Source: Treponema sp.
GTDB lineage: Bacteria > Spirochaetota > Spirochaetia > Treponematales > Breznakiellaceae
Assembly: GCA_031267675.1 (NCBI GenBank)
Contig: JAIRYT010000024.1
Coordinates: 1 to 64,000 of the forward strand
Length of the DNA stretch: 64,000 bases
Direction: 5' to 3'
The notes under the pieces were generated by a model. The model searched no databases. It was not told the DNA's origin and was given only the letters and a program-made list of their open reading frames with translations. The position numbers and the translations under genes were made by a program. Each line of letters starts with the position of its first letter. Position 1 is the first letter of the stretch. Positions 55,784 to 63,416 of this stretch are shown here, in pieces.

Positions 55784-55873
55784 ATGTCGATGAAAAGAAT
55801 TTTTTTACTAACGGCTATGGCTGGTTTAGGTACAAGTACTTTTGTACAAATGTATCATTATTCCAAGCTTTTA
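55784..55873 (+). pseudogene. Possible 5' stump of a lost gene
   Basis: A strong ribosome site (GAAGGAAG) precedes the ATG at 55784, and the first 30 codons read as a signal-like N-terminus (MSMKRIFLLTAMAGLGTSTF). Beyond about 55870 the frame runs antisense into the mazF remnant and becomes a low-complexity string of Phe and Tyr. The gene body therefore seems to have been lost. No family is recognised. Confidence 0.3.
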
Positions 55874-56036
55874 TCATTTATTTATCAATATGTTTATCTT
55901 TTCTATTACTTCGTTTGTTTCTCTTTTTGTCGACTTTATTATATATTCTTTTTCCTTTTTGCTCATGTCCTTTTTGAGGATCAAAATTTAACCATACAAT
56001 ATCACCCCGATCCGGTATATAATTATCGTTTACCAT
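55874..56036 (-). pseudogene. mazF toxin remnant with large internal deletion
   Basis: The start MVNDNYIPDRGDIVWLNFDP, then QKGHEQKGKR is a clear MazF N-terminus, overlapping the mazE stop (ATGGTAA). The C-terminal helix of MazF (KRETNEVIEKINILINK) follows at once but in another frame. The middle ~60 residues, including most of the RNA-cleaving groove, are missing. The zero frame gives only a short basic tail. No active endoribonuclease can be made. Confidence 0.75.
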
Positions 56037-56266
56037 ACTTCATTTCCTACCGGTCCATTGGTCTCGACTTCACCGTGAATGTTTTTTTCATTTATTTTAT
56101 TTAACATCTCCGATAATTTGTTTCTCTCTTTTGGCTTAATGATTATTTCATTTCCCTTGTCTTTAATATCTACAAAAGATCCGTCCTTTAGTGATAATTC
56201 CCTAACGATCAGATTGGGTATTCTGATTCCCAGACTGTTACCCCATTTTTTAACAATTGCCTCCAT
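56030..56266 (-). CDS. mazE: MazE-type antitoxin (AbrB fold)
   Basis: This encodes 78 residues from the ATG at 56266 (MEAIVKKWGNSLGIRIPNLI). VRELSLKDGSFVDIKDKGNE and IIIKPKERNKLSEMLNKINE complete the swapped-hairpin DNA-binding domain and the toxin-wrapping tail. It would bind its own promoter and MazF. The neighbouring mazF is deleted, so the antitoxin has no cognate toxin here. A 56308 start lies upstream of the predicted message start. Confidence 0.9.
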   Translation of the reverse strand: MEAIVKKWGNSLGIRIPNLIVRELSLKDGSFVDIKDKGNEIIIKPKERNKLSEMLNKINEKNIHGEVETNGPVGNEVW

Positions 56267-56286
56267 AATTTGAAACCCCCATTGTA

Positions 56287-56315
56287 AATATATACTATGT
56301 TTATACATTTGTCAA
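56287..56315 (-). promoter_or_regulatory. Promoter of the mazE locus
   Basis: On the minus strand TTGACA (56310-56315), a 17-base spacer and TATATT (56287-56292) lie 20 bases before the mazE ATG, with a GGGGG site between. The palindromic AT-rich text across the -10 region could be the antitoxin operator. Confidence 0.65.
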
Positions 56316-56542
56316 CTATTTTCAAAATATTTTGGAGGTATTGCGCATAACAGGTCTGTTTATTTCGCCGCCAGCCGGCTCGGCCTCCTCGCCTTGGTCG
56401 CCGCGCTCCCACGGCTCATTCCGGTACATTTTGCCAACCATGGTCTTGCGCCGCAAGCCCTTATTCGGGCTGCCAAAACATCGTAAACAGCCGTCCTGTT
56501 GTGCGGTACGGCTAAAATTGGTTAAAAGAATGATAAAAGCCA

Positions 56543-56571
56543 TTGACAAATTAAAATGGTCATGATAAACT
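56543..56571 (+). promoter_or_regulatory. Promoter of the DinB-like gene
   Basis: TTGACA (56543-56548), a 17-base spacer and TAAACT (56566-56571) lie 19 bases upstream of the ATG at 56591. CGGAGGATAAA between them is the ribosome site. The 56316-56542 stretch before it holds no supported gene. Confidence 0.6.
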
Positions 56572-56590
56572 ACCGCCATCGGAGGATAAA

Positions 56591-57100
56591 ATGGATAAAA
56601 GCATATTTGAACATTTGTCAAAATATAACAAAGAAGTAAATAAAGAAATGAATGAGATAATAAAAACTCTTTCCGGCGGGGAATGGGATAAACAGTTTGC
56701 GGGGTATTTTAAGTCAATACATGAATTATGTTCACATATATTTATTGCCGATCATAAAATGTTTAAAAGATTTAGGCATATTCCAAAGAATATTGGCGGC
56801 ACCTATTTTGAAAAAGAACAAACGTATGAAAAGACATTATTTAAAAATATAAGTGAATATATTGACAAGAGAGCAGAATTGGATAATATAATTATTGATT
56901 ATGTAAAAGAGTTTTCACAAAATGATTTGGATAAAGATATGGAATATACAAGATCAAACGGGATAACATTAAATAAAAAATTAAAATTATTATTAATGAC
57001 CATTTTTAATCACGAAACATATAACAGGGGGATGATTTCATTGTATTTGGAAATGTTGGGGAAAGAAAACGATTATAGCAGATTTATTGACTATGTGTAA
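56591..57100 (+). CDS. DinB/YfiT-like four-helix protein
   Basis: This encodes 169 residues. The start MDKSIFEHLSKYNKEVNKEM and histidines in SIHELCSHIFIADH and TIFNHETYNRGMISLYLEML match the metal-binding four-helix bundle of the DinB superfamily. Members are often thiol-dependent transferases or stress proteins. The gene is much more AT-rich than the ribosomal and envelope regions, suggesting recent acquisition. It has its own promoter and ribosome site. Confidence 0.82.
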   Translation: MDKSIFEHLSKYNKEVNKEMNEIIKTLSGGEWDKQFAGYFKSIHELCSHIFIADHKMFKRFRHIPKNIGGTYFEKEQTYEKTLFKNISEYIDKRAELDNIIIDYVKEFSQNDLDKDMEYTRSNGITLNKKLKLLLMTIFNHETYNRGMISLYLEMLGKENDYSRFIDYV

Positions 57101-57184
57101 AAATTTGCGTACGCCGCAAGGTCGTATAAAGGATAGGGGGTGTAAAAGACATGAAGTTTAAATCGTTATTAATATTTTCAAAGC

Positions 57185-57382
57185 ATGATATTTGAAAACA
57201 GCAGTTCTTTAAGTGAAGAATATTATGAAGAAAAATATAACCAGATAAAGGAATCGTTCCTTGAATTTATTAATTGCCCGGTACCAAATGAGTTAGAAGA
57301 AACATTTGAATTAATAGGCTGGGAGAATAATGGAAATCAAAAGTTTTGGATTAAAATTATTAGACATAATAAACATAAATGA
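57185..57382 (+). CDS. Small hypothetical protein (65 aa)
   Basis: AT-rich frame MIFENSSSLSEEYYEEKYNQ to KFWIKIIRHNKHK. It has no ribosome site. A second ATG frame starting at 57151 with a better site gives only MKFKSLLIFSKHDI before a stop, so the two may be parts of one frameshifted gene. Unrecognised. Confidence 0.35.
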   Translation: MIFENSSSLSEEYYEEKYNQIKESFLEFINCPVPNELEETFELIGWENNGNQKFWIKIIRHNKHK

Positions 57383-57443
57383 TGTAAATATAATAAATAG
57401 CCGCTATAATGATTTGGACAGGGCCGGTGCCTAAGCAGCCGGG

Positions 57444-57533
57444 AACATTTTCAGATATATCGGTATTTTGTAAAAAAGCCTTTGGGAGCCGTATTCCCTG
57501 GCTGTTTCCCCGTTTAACAATTGTCGTTGTCAT
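57444..57533 (-). pseudogene. Truncated AbrB/MazE-type antitoxin
   Basis: From the ATG at 57533 (site AAGGACAG) the frame reads MTTTIVKRGNSQGIRLPKAF, then LQNTDISENV, the N-terminal half of an AbrB-fold antitoxin. After about 30 residues the similarity ends and no toxin gene follows. It is a second, broken antitoxin 1.3 kb from the mazE gene. Confidence 0.7.
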
Positions 57534-57674
57534 AATTTCTGTCCTTAATTTACGGGATATACTAAGTATAGCCCATGTACAGTTATGGAGTCAACTGTCA
57601 ACGGGTAAGCCTGCCGGATATTACGGTGATAGTACCATTGACCAAGGCGCCGGTTGGACTTATGCTGGAAGAAG

Positions 57675-57930
57675 ATGAGTACATTCAACGAAACAATCAC
57701 CCTGACCAATGGACGTGACGCCGTTAATGCCAAGACCGGGCTTATCCCGTCGGGGGTGTAACATTACCGTAGATGCCTGTGTGGACACCGGCTCGTGGTT
57801 CCTGGTTGTCAACGAGAAAATACGGGCGGCCCTGGGGCTGGAGATAATCGGCGATGAGAGCGCTGCCCTTGCCAATGGCAGTGAAACAGGTGTCAGGATA
57901 AACGGTGAAAGTATCAATGGGGTGCGATAA
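57675..57930 (+). pseudogene. Retropepsin-like (clan AA) aspartyl protease, broken
   Basis: The N-terminus MSTFNETITLTNGRDAVNAK is open from the ATG at 57675 to a stop at 57759-57761. The next frame continues ITVDACVDTGSWFLVVNEKI, with the catalytic Asp in VDTG, then RAALGLEIIGDESAALANGS, and ends abruptly at 57930. A frameshift near 57755 and loss of the C-terminal third make it a pseudogene. Intact relatives are small cytoplasmic proteases, which I recall near toxin-antitoxin genes in treponemes. Confidence 0.65.
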
Positions 57931-57948
57931 CATGAGGACAGGAATAAA

Positions 57949-58329
57949 ATGACCAATGAAGAAAAATATGTCTATTGGCTGACTCATGCCAGGTATGACA
58001 TGGATACGGCGGTCGCCATGTTTACAAGCGGCAGATGGTTTTATGTTGTAATTATGTGCCAACAGGCTATCGAGAAACTGGTCAAGGGACTCTATACCAT
58101 GTACATTAATGACACGGTACCGCGGGTGCATAATATAAAAACGCTTTTCGAACGCTTTGGGGACAAGCTGACTGTTCATGTTTCACCGGAAGTGTATCAG
58201 CTTTTTGATATTCTCTCCAGTCATTATTTGAGCAACCGTTATCCAGATTTTATGAATGACCCTGCAAAAAATGTCGATGAAACAAATGCAAAAAACATTC
58301 TGGACAAATCAAAGGAGGTTTTTCAATAA
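57949..58329 (+). CDS. HEPN-domain protein (toxin-like partner)
   Basis: This encodes 126 residues: YVYWLTHARYDMDTAVAMFT, then WFYVVIMCQQAIEKLVKGLY and YLSNRYPDFMNDPAKN. This is the helical HEPN fold that pairs with a minimal nucleotidyltransferase in a common two-gene toxin-antitoxin arrangement. The classical RX4-6H RNase motif is not obvious, so it may act through its partner. A ribosome site (GAGGACAGG) precedes the ATG. The stop overlaps the proposed MNT start. Confidence 0.85.
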   Translation: MTNEEKYVYWLTHARYDMDTAVAMFTSGRWFYVVIMCQQAIEKLVKGLYTMYINDTVPRVHNIKTLFERFGDKLTVHVSPEVYQLFDILSSHYLSNRYPDFMNDPAKNVDETNAKNILDKSKEVFQ

Positions 58330-58637
58330 ACATTGAAACCCTGACCGTTACCGCAAGGAACTATGCCGCTGATGTCAAAAAAGCCATGCCGGTAAGCAAG
58401 GCGGTTCTCTTTGGTTCATACTCCAAAGGTACGGCCACCGAGTTAAGTGATATAGACATTTGTTTCTTTCTTGATAGTTTTAACGGAAAAAGACGTATAG
58501 ACATAATTATCGAATTGCTTGGAATGGCGGGTAAATACAGAGGCGTTTTCTTTGAACCGATTGCGTTCCCTGTTTCAGAAATCGAACGGGATAACCCTTT
58601 TGTCCGGGAAATATTGGCATGGGGCATTGAATTATAA
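58326..58637 (+). CDS. Minimal nucleotidyltransferase (MNT), non-canonical start
   Basis: The nucleotidyltransferase core is KAVLFGSYSKGTATELSDID, with the GS...DXD motif. The natural N-terminal helix is encoded upstream (NIETLTVTARNYAADVKKAM), but no ATG, GTG or TTG precedes it. The strong AAAGGAGG site at 58311-58318 points to an ATA codon at 58326 that overlaps the HEPN TAA as ATAA, where a normal operon would have ATGA. ATT at 58332 is also possible. The ATG at 58386 would remove the helix. MNT enzymes AMPylate the HEPN partner. Confidence 0.72.
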   Translation: MNIETLTVTARNYAADVKKAMPVSKAVLFGSYSKGTATELSDIDICFFLDSFNGKRRIDIIIELLGMAGKYRGVFFEPIAFPVSEIERDNPFVREILAWGIEL

Positions 58638-58647
58638 AAACCAGCGC

Positions 58648-59841
58648 CTAAAACCGGAACAACAGGCAGGTCATATCGTCCCGCTGGGGAGTGGTTTGCC
58701 GGAACTCTTCCAGCGCCGGAATAAGAAGGGTGTCCAGATCCCGTTCTGTGGCGCGGCTTTGGCGCACCAGTTCCAAAAGGCGTTCGTCGCCAAATTCTTC
58801 GCCGCCGGGGTTGTCCTGTTCGGTAATGCCGTCGGTGTAGACAAGAAGCGCGTCGCCGGACTGTATCTTCATGTGAAAGAGAACCGGCTCTATGGAAGGG
58901 TCAAGTCCTATGGGCAGATTTACCCGGGCCTTTTCCAGGCGGTGAAAGGCTTCGCCCCGTAAAAGCGCTGTGTGGGAATGGCCCATGTCGGCAAATTGAA
59001 GCCGCCGGGTATCCGCGTCATAGATCATAAAAAAACCGGTCAGGTATTTTTCCATGTGAAAGGCGCTTACGATGGCCCGGTTTAAATGGACAATAAGATC
59101 CGCCAAACCGTTCCGTATGGTATAGGCCCTCAAAAATCCCCAGGCCATGGACACTACCAGCGAGGCGGCAATGCCTTTGCCGGAAACATCGCAAAGGGCC
59201 GCAAAAAACCGGCGCTTTCCCAGGTTTCTGATAAAATAAAAATCGCCGCCCACACCCTTTGCCGGAAGGGACCAGGCGTTTACTCCTGCCGTCTTGTCCA
59301 AAACCTTGTCGGCGCCGGCCAAAAAGCGCTCCTGCAGCAGGCTCGCCATGGCGATATCGCTGTTGGTCATATCGACAAAATAATTGGACAGATCCTGAAG
59401 CGACAGCATGCCGGTAAATATCCCGCCGGAACCGGTAAGGACCATAAAACTGTTTCCCATTTCGGGCGTTCCCTTTTTTAGGGCGGCGCTTAAAAACGGC
59501 GACACCGTAAAAATATTGGTGTCCCCCGAAAACACCGGAACCTCCTCACGGATTTCCCCGGCAGGGCGCTTTGCCATCAGATCCCAGCCAAAGCGCTTTC
59601 CCAGCAGCAAAAAAAGTTTATCGCGCCGTATTACGCCCAGGGGCCTGGCGGCGTCGTCAACCACGCACACGGCGGTAATGCTCAGGTCCCCCTCCAGCAT
59701 GTCCGCAAGTTCCGCGATAGTTCTTTCCGCCTGAACCGTTTTAAAATACCGCGCCAGTTTTTGCATGGAATTGGGATACGAGCGGGTCTGGATTTCGCCT
59801 GTTTCCTCCGGAGGATCCGCCGGGGCCATATCGCTTTGCAT
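58648..59841 (-). CDS. SpoIIE-type PP2C phosphatase with CBS domains
   Basis: This encodes 397 residues. Residues about 25-165 hold two CBS-type repeats (ITAVCVVDDAARPLGVIRRD, GGIFTGMLSLQDL), which usually bind adenine nucleotides. The rest is a SpoIIE/RsbU phosphatase domain with metal-binding GVGGDFYFI, CDVSGKGIAASLV and DMGHSHTALL, and the end TPQRDDMTCLLFRF. It would dephosphorylate a STAS protein. Divergent to the STAS gene, it likely belongs to the same partner-switching system. Confidence 0.92.
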   Translation of the reverse strand: MQSDMAPADPPEETGEIQTRSYPNSMQKLARYFKTVQAERTIAELADMLEGDLSITAVCVVDDAARPLGVIRRDKLFLLLGKRFGWDLMAKRPAGEIREEVPVFSGDTNIFTVSPFLSAALKKGTPEMGNSFMVLTGSGGIFTGMLSLQDLSNYFVDMTNSDIAMASLLQERFLAGADKVLDKTAGVNAWSLPAKGVGGDFYFIRNLGKRRFFAALCDVSGKGIAASLVVSMAWGFLRAYTIRNGLADLIVHLNRAIVSAFHMEKYLTGFFMIYDADTRRLQFADMGHSHTALLRGEAFHRLEKARVNLPIGLDPSIEPVLFHMKIQSGDALLVYTDGITEQDNPGGEEFGDERLLELVRQSRATERDLDTLLIPALEEFRQTTPQRDDMTCLLFRF

Positions 59842-59952
59842 AAACGGAATGTAAGGGTTTTCTGTTAAAATTTTGTTAAATTCAGCGCGCTAACGGATTT
59901 TTAACCGCTTTATAACTTTTTGCTAAAACGGGGTTCGTATTATAGCGGTAAA
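59842..59952. promoter_or_regulatory. Divergent promoter region of the partner-switching module
   Basis: The 111 bases between the phosphatase and STAS genes are AT-rich. On the plus strand TATTAT (59938-59943) lies nine bases before the STAS ATG, but no good -35 box was seen. On the minus strand the phosphatase lacks a Shine-Dalgarno, and TTACAT lies seven bases before its ATG. Both messages may have very short leaders. Confidence 0.35.
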
Positions 59953-60264
59953 ATGAATATACACTTTTTGGAAAATAAAAACGACCGTTCCCTTACCGCC
60001 AGGATAACGGGCGACTGCGATCTGTACAATGCCCAGCATCTGTTCCATGACATAACCGAAAAGATGAACGAAGCGTACCAGGCCGTCTGCGTCGATCTTT
60101 CCGGCGTACCCTATCTGGACAGTTCCGGGATATGGGCGGTTATTAGAATTATCCAGCACGCAAAAACAAACAGCATAGCGCTGACCTTTCGGGGGATCAC
60201 CGGAGCGGTGCGCAAGGTTATGCGCCTTTCAAACATACTCAGCATCATCCGGGAAGAGGCATGA
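59953..60264 (+). CDS. STAS-domain anti-sigma antagonist-like protein
   Basis: This encodes 103 residues from the ATG at 59953 (MNIHFLENKNDRSLTARITG). VDLSGVPYLDSSGIWAVIRI carries the conserved DSSG with the Ser that is phosphorylated by a partner kinase. It overlaps the kinase gene by four bases and faces the SpoIIE phosphatase, so the three form a classic switch. Confidence 0.92.
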   Translation: MNIHFLENKNDRSLTARITGDCDLYNAQHLFHDITEKMNEAYQAVCVDLSGVPYLDSSGIWAVIRIIQHAKTNSIALTFRGITGAVRKVMRLSNILSIIREEA

Positions 60265-60815
60265 AAAACATCATTACCCGAAAACTGATTGTTGACGAAA
60301 ACAACGAGCTCTTTGACGCCCAGGGGATGAAGTATGTTGAATTAAAAAGCGATTTTTCAAAGATTCGGGAATACAGCGCCGCCATACTGGAACGCTGCCC
60401 CAAAGCGTTTCTTGAAGAAGGTCTTTTGGAACAGCAGTTGTCGGAGATACTCAAAAACGGAATCAAACACGGCAACAAATGCGACTCTTCAAAAAAAATA
60501 AAGGTCTGGTACGACCTGCGAAACCGGGTGCGTTTTATTGTCCAGGACGAGGGAACGGGTTTCCAGCGGCTTGACACGTGGAATGAATTTTACCGCCGGC
60601 GGCAGGCGGCCCTTGGAGCGGGGAATTTTGACCTCTTCCTTACGATGGCCTCTTACCGCGGACCGGAAAGCGACGAAAACGACGGAGGTAACAGTTTAAT
60701 AGCGGCGCTGGAATTCTGGAACGGCGGTATGATCTACAACGAGGTAAAAAACAAAGTCGGCGTAGTGCGGTGGTTTCCTCACGGTACCGCCGTACTCAAT
60801 CGGGCAAACGGATAA
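60261..60815 (+). CDS. RsbW/SpoIIAB-like HATPase serine kinase
   Basis: This encodes 184 residues. The GHKL N box LSEILKNGIKHGNK and G1 box VQDEGTGF, then GAGNFDLFLTMAS identify an anti-sigma-type kinase. It would phosphorylate the STAS protein and, when free, bind a target. No sigma factor is in the window, so the target is unknown. Confidence 0.88.
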   Translation: MKNIITRKLIVDENNELFDAQGMKYVELKSDFSKIREYSAAILERCPKAFLEEGLLEQQLSEILKNGIKHGNKCDSSKKIKVWYDLRNRVRFIVQDEGTGFQRLDTWNEFYRRRQAALGAGNFDLFLTMASYRGPESDENDGGNSLIAALEFWNGGMIYNEVKNKVGVVRWFPHGTAVLNRANG

Positions 60816-60856
60816 GGGAATTCCGCCCTTATTCCGGATACGACGGAGGGCGAAAC

Positions 60857-62074
60857 ATGATTGGAACAAGCGGCGGCACTTTACCGAACAGGGGATGCCA
60901 GACAAAACAGAATCAGGCAAGACGGCGGAACGCGGTGTTCTGTGTTCCGTCACGGATAATTCTTAATGAACGGGGAACCTCTTTTTTTACCGCCCACGAC
61001 AGGCCGCTCCACCGCTTTGAGACCGCGGACGGGGAACGGCAGTTTGGCTTTCATCTTGAAAGGGCGGGGTATTCCTGGCTCAAGGAACTTATTCTTAACA
61101 GCTATCTAAAAAAAATCGAAGTCCAGGTAAAGGATGCCGCCGCTTCGCGGAGCCATCTTGAGGACGTTGTTAAACTGGTGTTTTTTTCCATGTTCCGGCA
61201 CCGCATCAATACGTCAATTCTGGGGTATATCTACGATTCGCCGATGATACGGGCCTGGAACCGGGGCAACCCGAAAAAATCCATAGGCCCCGGCCTTAAG
61301 ATACCGGAAGGCCCTCTTGTGAATCTGCTTAATTCCAGAATCCCCGGCGGCCTTGAGGAACTCAAGGCGGAATTGTATCACGAGGTTGTAAGAACGCTTC
61401 CGGCCGGGCATCAGGATGACTCAATGGATAAACGCCATTTTATCGCCGAAGTCGTTTCCCGTATCAATCCCCTGATTCTCTTTGTGCTGGCCGGCAGCGG
61501 CGGCGCGGACAAGTTTATGCTGATGCAAAATATCTCGCGGGGAATACTTGAATTTATACACCGCCTTGATATTGTAAACCTGGCCGCCCTGCTTACCATA
61601 GAGCTGGTTTCCGCGGCGGAACGATCCGCCCTGGTCCGGATGCTGGAAGACGCGGAGAATGTTACCGGCATACTGGAAGACCCCGGCAGACGAAAATCCG
61701 TTATGGAAGAAAAGCGTTTCAGGGGTTCTACCGTGGTGGCGGCCATACCCGCCGATATTCCGCAGGAAAACCGGCGGCTGCGTTTTCGTATTTCGGTGTA
61801 CAACGACGGGGCCGATGCGGACGCGGAACGCAAGCTGATGGAAGATTTTACCGTGCGCCATTTTACCTTTAAGGACGGCCTGGATCTGGAAGAATTTTTT
61901 AAAACCCCCCGGAGCCGGCGGGAAAACAGCGTCTACGAAGACAGCGGCCTTTGTTTTAATTATCTTAATACGCTGCGGGATCAATGCCGGAAACATAAAA
62001 TCCTGATGGATGCCGCCATAAAAAATTCCCACTCGGGAAAATCGGTGGTTACCAGCCTCTGGTTTGGTTTTTAG
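60857..62074 (+). CDS. Hypothetical protein linked to the partner-switching module
   Basis: This encodes 405 residues from the ATG at 60857 with a GGAGGGCG site. The first ~25 residues are basic and unstructured (MIGTSGGTLPNRGCQTKQNQ). A helical central part follows (WLKELILNSYLKKIEVQVKD, ILFVLAGSGGADKFMLMQNI, IVNLAALLTIELVSAAERSA). It has no signal peptide, no clear membrane span and no family I recognise. It begins 41 bases after the kinase gene and is likely co-expressed, so it may be the output or a target. Confidence 0.75.
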   Translation: MIGTSGGTLPNRGCQTKQNQARRRNAVFCVPSRIILNERGTSFFTAHDRPLHRFETADGERQFGFHLERAGYSWLKELILNSYLKKIEVQVKDAAASRSHLEDVVKLVFFSMFRHRINTSILGYIYDSPMIRAWNRGNPKKSIGPGLKIPEGPLVNLLNSRIPGGLEELKAELYHEVVRTLPAGHQDDSMDKRHFIAEVVSRINPLILFVLAGSGGADKFMLMQNISRGILEFIHRLDIVNLAALLTIELVSAAERSALVRMLEDAENVTGILEDPGRRKSVMEEKRFRGSTVVAAIPADIPQENRRLRFRISVYNDGADADAERKLMEDFTVRHFTFKDGLDLEEFFKTPRSRRENSVYEDSGLCFNYLNTLRDQCRKHKILMDAAIKNSHSGKSVVTSLWFGF

Positions 62075-62086
62075 CTTTGGGCGCCG

Positions 62087-62115
62087 CCTTTGTGGTTGAT
62101 AATGTACCACAAAGG
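62087..62115 (+). terminator. Perfect 10-base inverted repeat
   Basis: CCTTTGTGGT (62087-62096) and ACCACAAAGG (62106-62115) form a hairpin with a nine-base loop, 13 bases after the hypothetical gene. There is no T tract, so it is either a factor-dependent terminator, an RNA-stability element or a dimer-protein operator ahead of the next gene. Confidence 0.4.
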
Positions 62116-62126
62116 AATCGGCATAA

Positions 62127-62160
62127 TTGACATAATTGACAACCAAACACTAATTATAGT
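62127..62160 (+). promoter_or_regulatory. Candidate promoter with repeated CATAATTGA
   Basis: TTGACA occurs at 62127-62132 and again at 62136-62141 through the direct repeat CATAATTGA. With the first copy, TAATTA at 62151-62156 is at 18 bases; TATAGT at 62155-62160 is the better hexamer but is spaced less well from either copy. It lies just before the coiled-coil nuclease-like gene. Confidence 0.4.
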
Positions 62161-62171
62161 ACGTTTTCTCC

Positions 62172-62813
62172 ATGGCTGAAGATATTCTACGTGAACCGGT
62201 GATGGGTCTGACTTTTGAAAAGGTCTGGGCGATGTTTCAGGAAACGGCCCTTCAGATGAAGGAGACCGATCGCAAAATGCAGGAAACGGACCTCAAAATG
62301 CAGGAAACCGACCGTAAAATGCAGGAAACCGACCGCATCGTAAAGGAAACGGCCCTCCAAATGAAAGAGACTGATCGCAAGATTAGTAAACTGGGCAGCC
62401 GTATCGGCGATCTGGTGGAAGAGCTGATCGTTCCCAATATTCTGGAAAAGTTTAACAAGCTGGGCTATGTTTTCGGGAAGGTCGCCCCCAATGTGCGTTA
62501 CCGGGATTCAACAGGCGTGTATGTCGCCGAAGTCGACATGCTCCTTGAAAACGGGGACGCCGTCCTGGCGGTAGAAGTAAAGACGACGTTAACCGATAAC
62601 GACGTGCGCGAGCACGTACAGCGGATGGAAAAACTGCGGCGCTATGCCGACGAACACGCGGATACGCGAAAGCTCCTGGGGGCGGTGGCCGGGGCTATAG
62701 CTTCGGAGGCGGTAAAATCCTTCGCCATCAAGAGCGGCTTTTTTGTTCTGGAGCAATCGGGGGATACGATACGGATCAGCGTTCCCGAAGGCTTCAGACC
62801 CAAAGAGTGGTGA
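62172..62813 (+). CDS. Coiled-coil repeat protein with PD-(D/E)XK nuclease-like domain
   Basis: This encodes 213 residues. Residues about 30-75 are a heptad array of KETDRKMQETDLKMQETDRK type, encoded by 21-base DNA repeats, forming a coiled coil. The C-terminal part (VAEVDMLLENGDAVLAVEVK, then TTLTDNDVREHVQRMEKL) has the D...ExK pattern of PD-(D/E)XK enzymes and matches the DUF3782-like class. Function is unknown; many relatives occur in multiple copies per genome. Confidence 0.8.
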   Translation: MAEDILREPVMGLTFEKVWAMFQETALQMKETDRKMQETDLKMQETDRKMQETDRIVKETALQMKETDRKISKLGSRIGDLVEELIVPNILEKFNKLGYVFGKVAPNVRYRDSTGVYVAEVDMLLENGDAVLAVEVKTTLTDNDVREHVQRMEKLRRYADEHADTRKLLGAVAGAIASEAVKSFAIKSGFFVLEQSGDTIRISVPEGFRPKEW

Positions 62814-62820
62814 TTGTTCG

Positions 62821-63414
62821 GTGTTCAACAGCATCGCCGGCCGGGTAACGGAAAAAAGCGCCGATTCCATTTGTGTGGAAACCGGCGGCGTTGAGTGGAG
62901 TATGACAATTCCCGCAACCGACCTTGGCCTTTTTGAAACAGGAAAAAACGCACGGGTTTTTACCTGGCTTTACCACAAAGAAGACGCCATGAAACTCTAC
63001 GGTTTTGCCAGCGAAAAACGGCGGGCGACCTTTCTGGAACTGTTAAAAGTAGAGGGAATCGGCCCGCGCGGCGCGGTAAAAATAATGAGCGGGATCGATC
63101 AGGAGCAGCTGGAAACGGCGCTGGAAACCGAAGACCTAAGCCGCCTTGAAGCGGTTCCCGGATTGGGAAAAAAGACCGCGCAAAAAATGCTGCTTGCCCT
63201 AAAAGGGAAACTCCACTTCGATTCAGGCGGCGCAAAAGCTGCTGGCGTGTACGGCGAACTTGCCGAGGCGCTTGCCGGAATGGGCTACGAAAAAAGGGCG
63301 GCTGCGGAAGTATTGGCGCAGCTTGAAAAAACGCTGGATCAAAAACTTGGAGGCAAGGAACGGGAACAGGAATTGTTCAGGCAGGCGATTGTCGCCCTTT
63401 CAAGCGGAGCGTAG
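62821..63414 (+). CDS. ruvA: Holliday junction DNA helicase subunit RuvA
   Basis: This encodes 197 residues from a GTG at 62821 ([20 protein letters not shown]). An OB fold, the two helix-hairpin-helix motifs ([38 protein letters not shown]) and the C-terminal RuvB-binding domain ([20 protein letters not shown]) are present. It binds the four-way junction and recruits RuvB, whose gene follows two bases later. Confidence 0.93.
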   Translation: MFNSIAGRVTEKSADSICVETGGVEWSMTIPATDLGLFETGKNARVFTWLYHKEDAMKLYGFASEKRRATFLELLKVEGIGPRGAVKIMSGIDQEQLETALETEDLSRLEAVPGLGKKTAQKMLLALKGKLHFDSGGAKAAGVYGELAEALAGMGYEKRAAAEVLAQLEKTLDQKLGGKEREQELFRQAIVALSSGA

Positions 63415-63416
63415 CA

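Noticed and set aside
55784-56104. Full 106-codon plus-strand frame
   Set aside because: Only the first ~30 codons look like coding sequence; the rest is antisense to mazF and mazE, so only a possible 5' stump is reported.
57409-57678. 89-codon plus-strand frame
   Set aside because: It runs antisense through the AbrB fragment, which explains the sequence better; composition is not protein-like.
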